Source: a virus
Length of the DNA: 28,818 nucleotides
Strand: one strand, 5' to 3'
IMG/VR virus record: IMGVR_UViG_3300031772_003481
Coordinates: 1 to 28,818 of that record
Shown: positions 28,757 to 28,818 of the stretch, piece by piece
Position numbering within the stretch: position 1 is the stretch's first letter
Layout: every line of letters begins with the position of its first letter
Made by a program: the position numbers and the translations under genes
Notes under the pieces: model-generated
Seen by the model: only the letters and a program-made list of their open reading frames with translations
The model's database searches: none
What the model was told of the DNA's origin: nothing

Positions 28757-28818
28757 ACCCTCGCTGGCGGAATATAAAGGGCTAAAAAGTTCTAAAATTG
28801 CTCAACCCCTCTGCCCGG

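Larger units (their letters stand above)
28647..28818 (+). other. AT-rich non-coding end with three inverted repeats
   Basis: This is the most AT-rich stretch in the window and holds no convincing ORF. In order it contains a terminator-like hairpin, a 9-bp inverted repeat, a 6-bp hairpin, and AATATAAAGG with TATAAA at 28773-28778. CTAAAAAGT occurs twice (28664-28672, 28782-28790). The composition break suggests the border between the late block and another transcription unit. Confidence 0.5.

Noticed and set aside
28793-28798. TAAAAT as a -10 box for a rightward promoter
   Set aside because: No -35 at 16-19 bases (GAATAT), and AT-rich sequence makes such matches likely by chance.

Overview
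The window is the late structural region of a contractile-tailed (myovirus-type) double-stranded DNA phage or prophage. Every gene I can support is on the + strand, and packing is tight: ATGA, GTGA and TTGA overlaps are common and no gene-free stretch exceeds about 230 bases. Base composition is GC-rich by eye (roughly 60%). A lipobox protein points to a bacterial host that makes lipoproteins. The sequence alone does not identify the host, and no integrase, terminase or endolysin is present to indicate lifestyle.

Head module (1-8000): the 3' end of a trimeric fibre-like gene, a short unknown gene, portal, Mu gpF/SPP1 gp7-type head protein, two very small genes, two candidate head accessory proteins, scaffold, and an N4 gp56-like major capsid protein with a 230-base leader. 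A perfect 11-bp hairpin closes this unit. Neck module (8000-11130): two unknown small proteins, a predicted lipoprotein cargo gene, an unknown neck-position protein, an HK97 gp10-like protein and a tail-terminator candidate. Tail module (11130-17040): an 843-residue sheath with two copies of an inserted domain, tube, a tail assembly chaperone pair joined by a predicted -1 ribosomal frameshift at T TTT TTC, and the tape measure protein. Baseplate and fibre module (17040-27600): small acidic protein, LysM-ended baseplate protein, hub, spike, spike-linked small protein, gp25-like wedge, gpJ-like wedge, gpI-position protein and a tail fibre. The right end has a zinc-ribbon miniprotein, a membrane-anchored coiled coil and a holin-like protein, followed by an AT-rich stretch full of inverted repeats.

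The most unusual feature is regulatory. Five genes scattered through the region (starts 3747, 8804, 20604, 22832, 28275) have no usable ribosome binding site but carry an extended -10 element (TGnTA....) whose first T lies 12 or 13 bases before the ATG. Transcription would therefore begin at or next to the start codon, giving leaderless mRNAs. Similar elements at a greater distance precede other genes that do have ribosome binding sites. The late region thus looks like a chain of individually promoted, partly leaderless units rather than one long operon. A second regulatory focus is the 173-base leader of the tail chaperone gene, which has a promoter-like element and mutually exclusive hairpins, followed by the frameshift signal in the same transcript.
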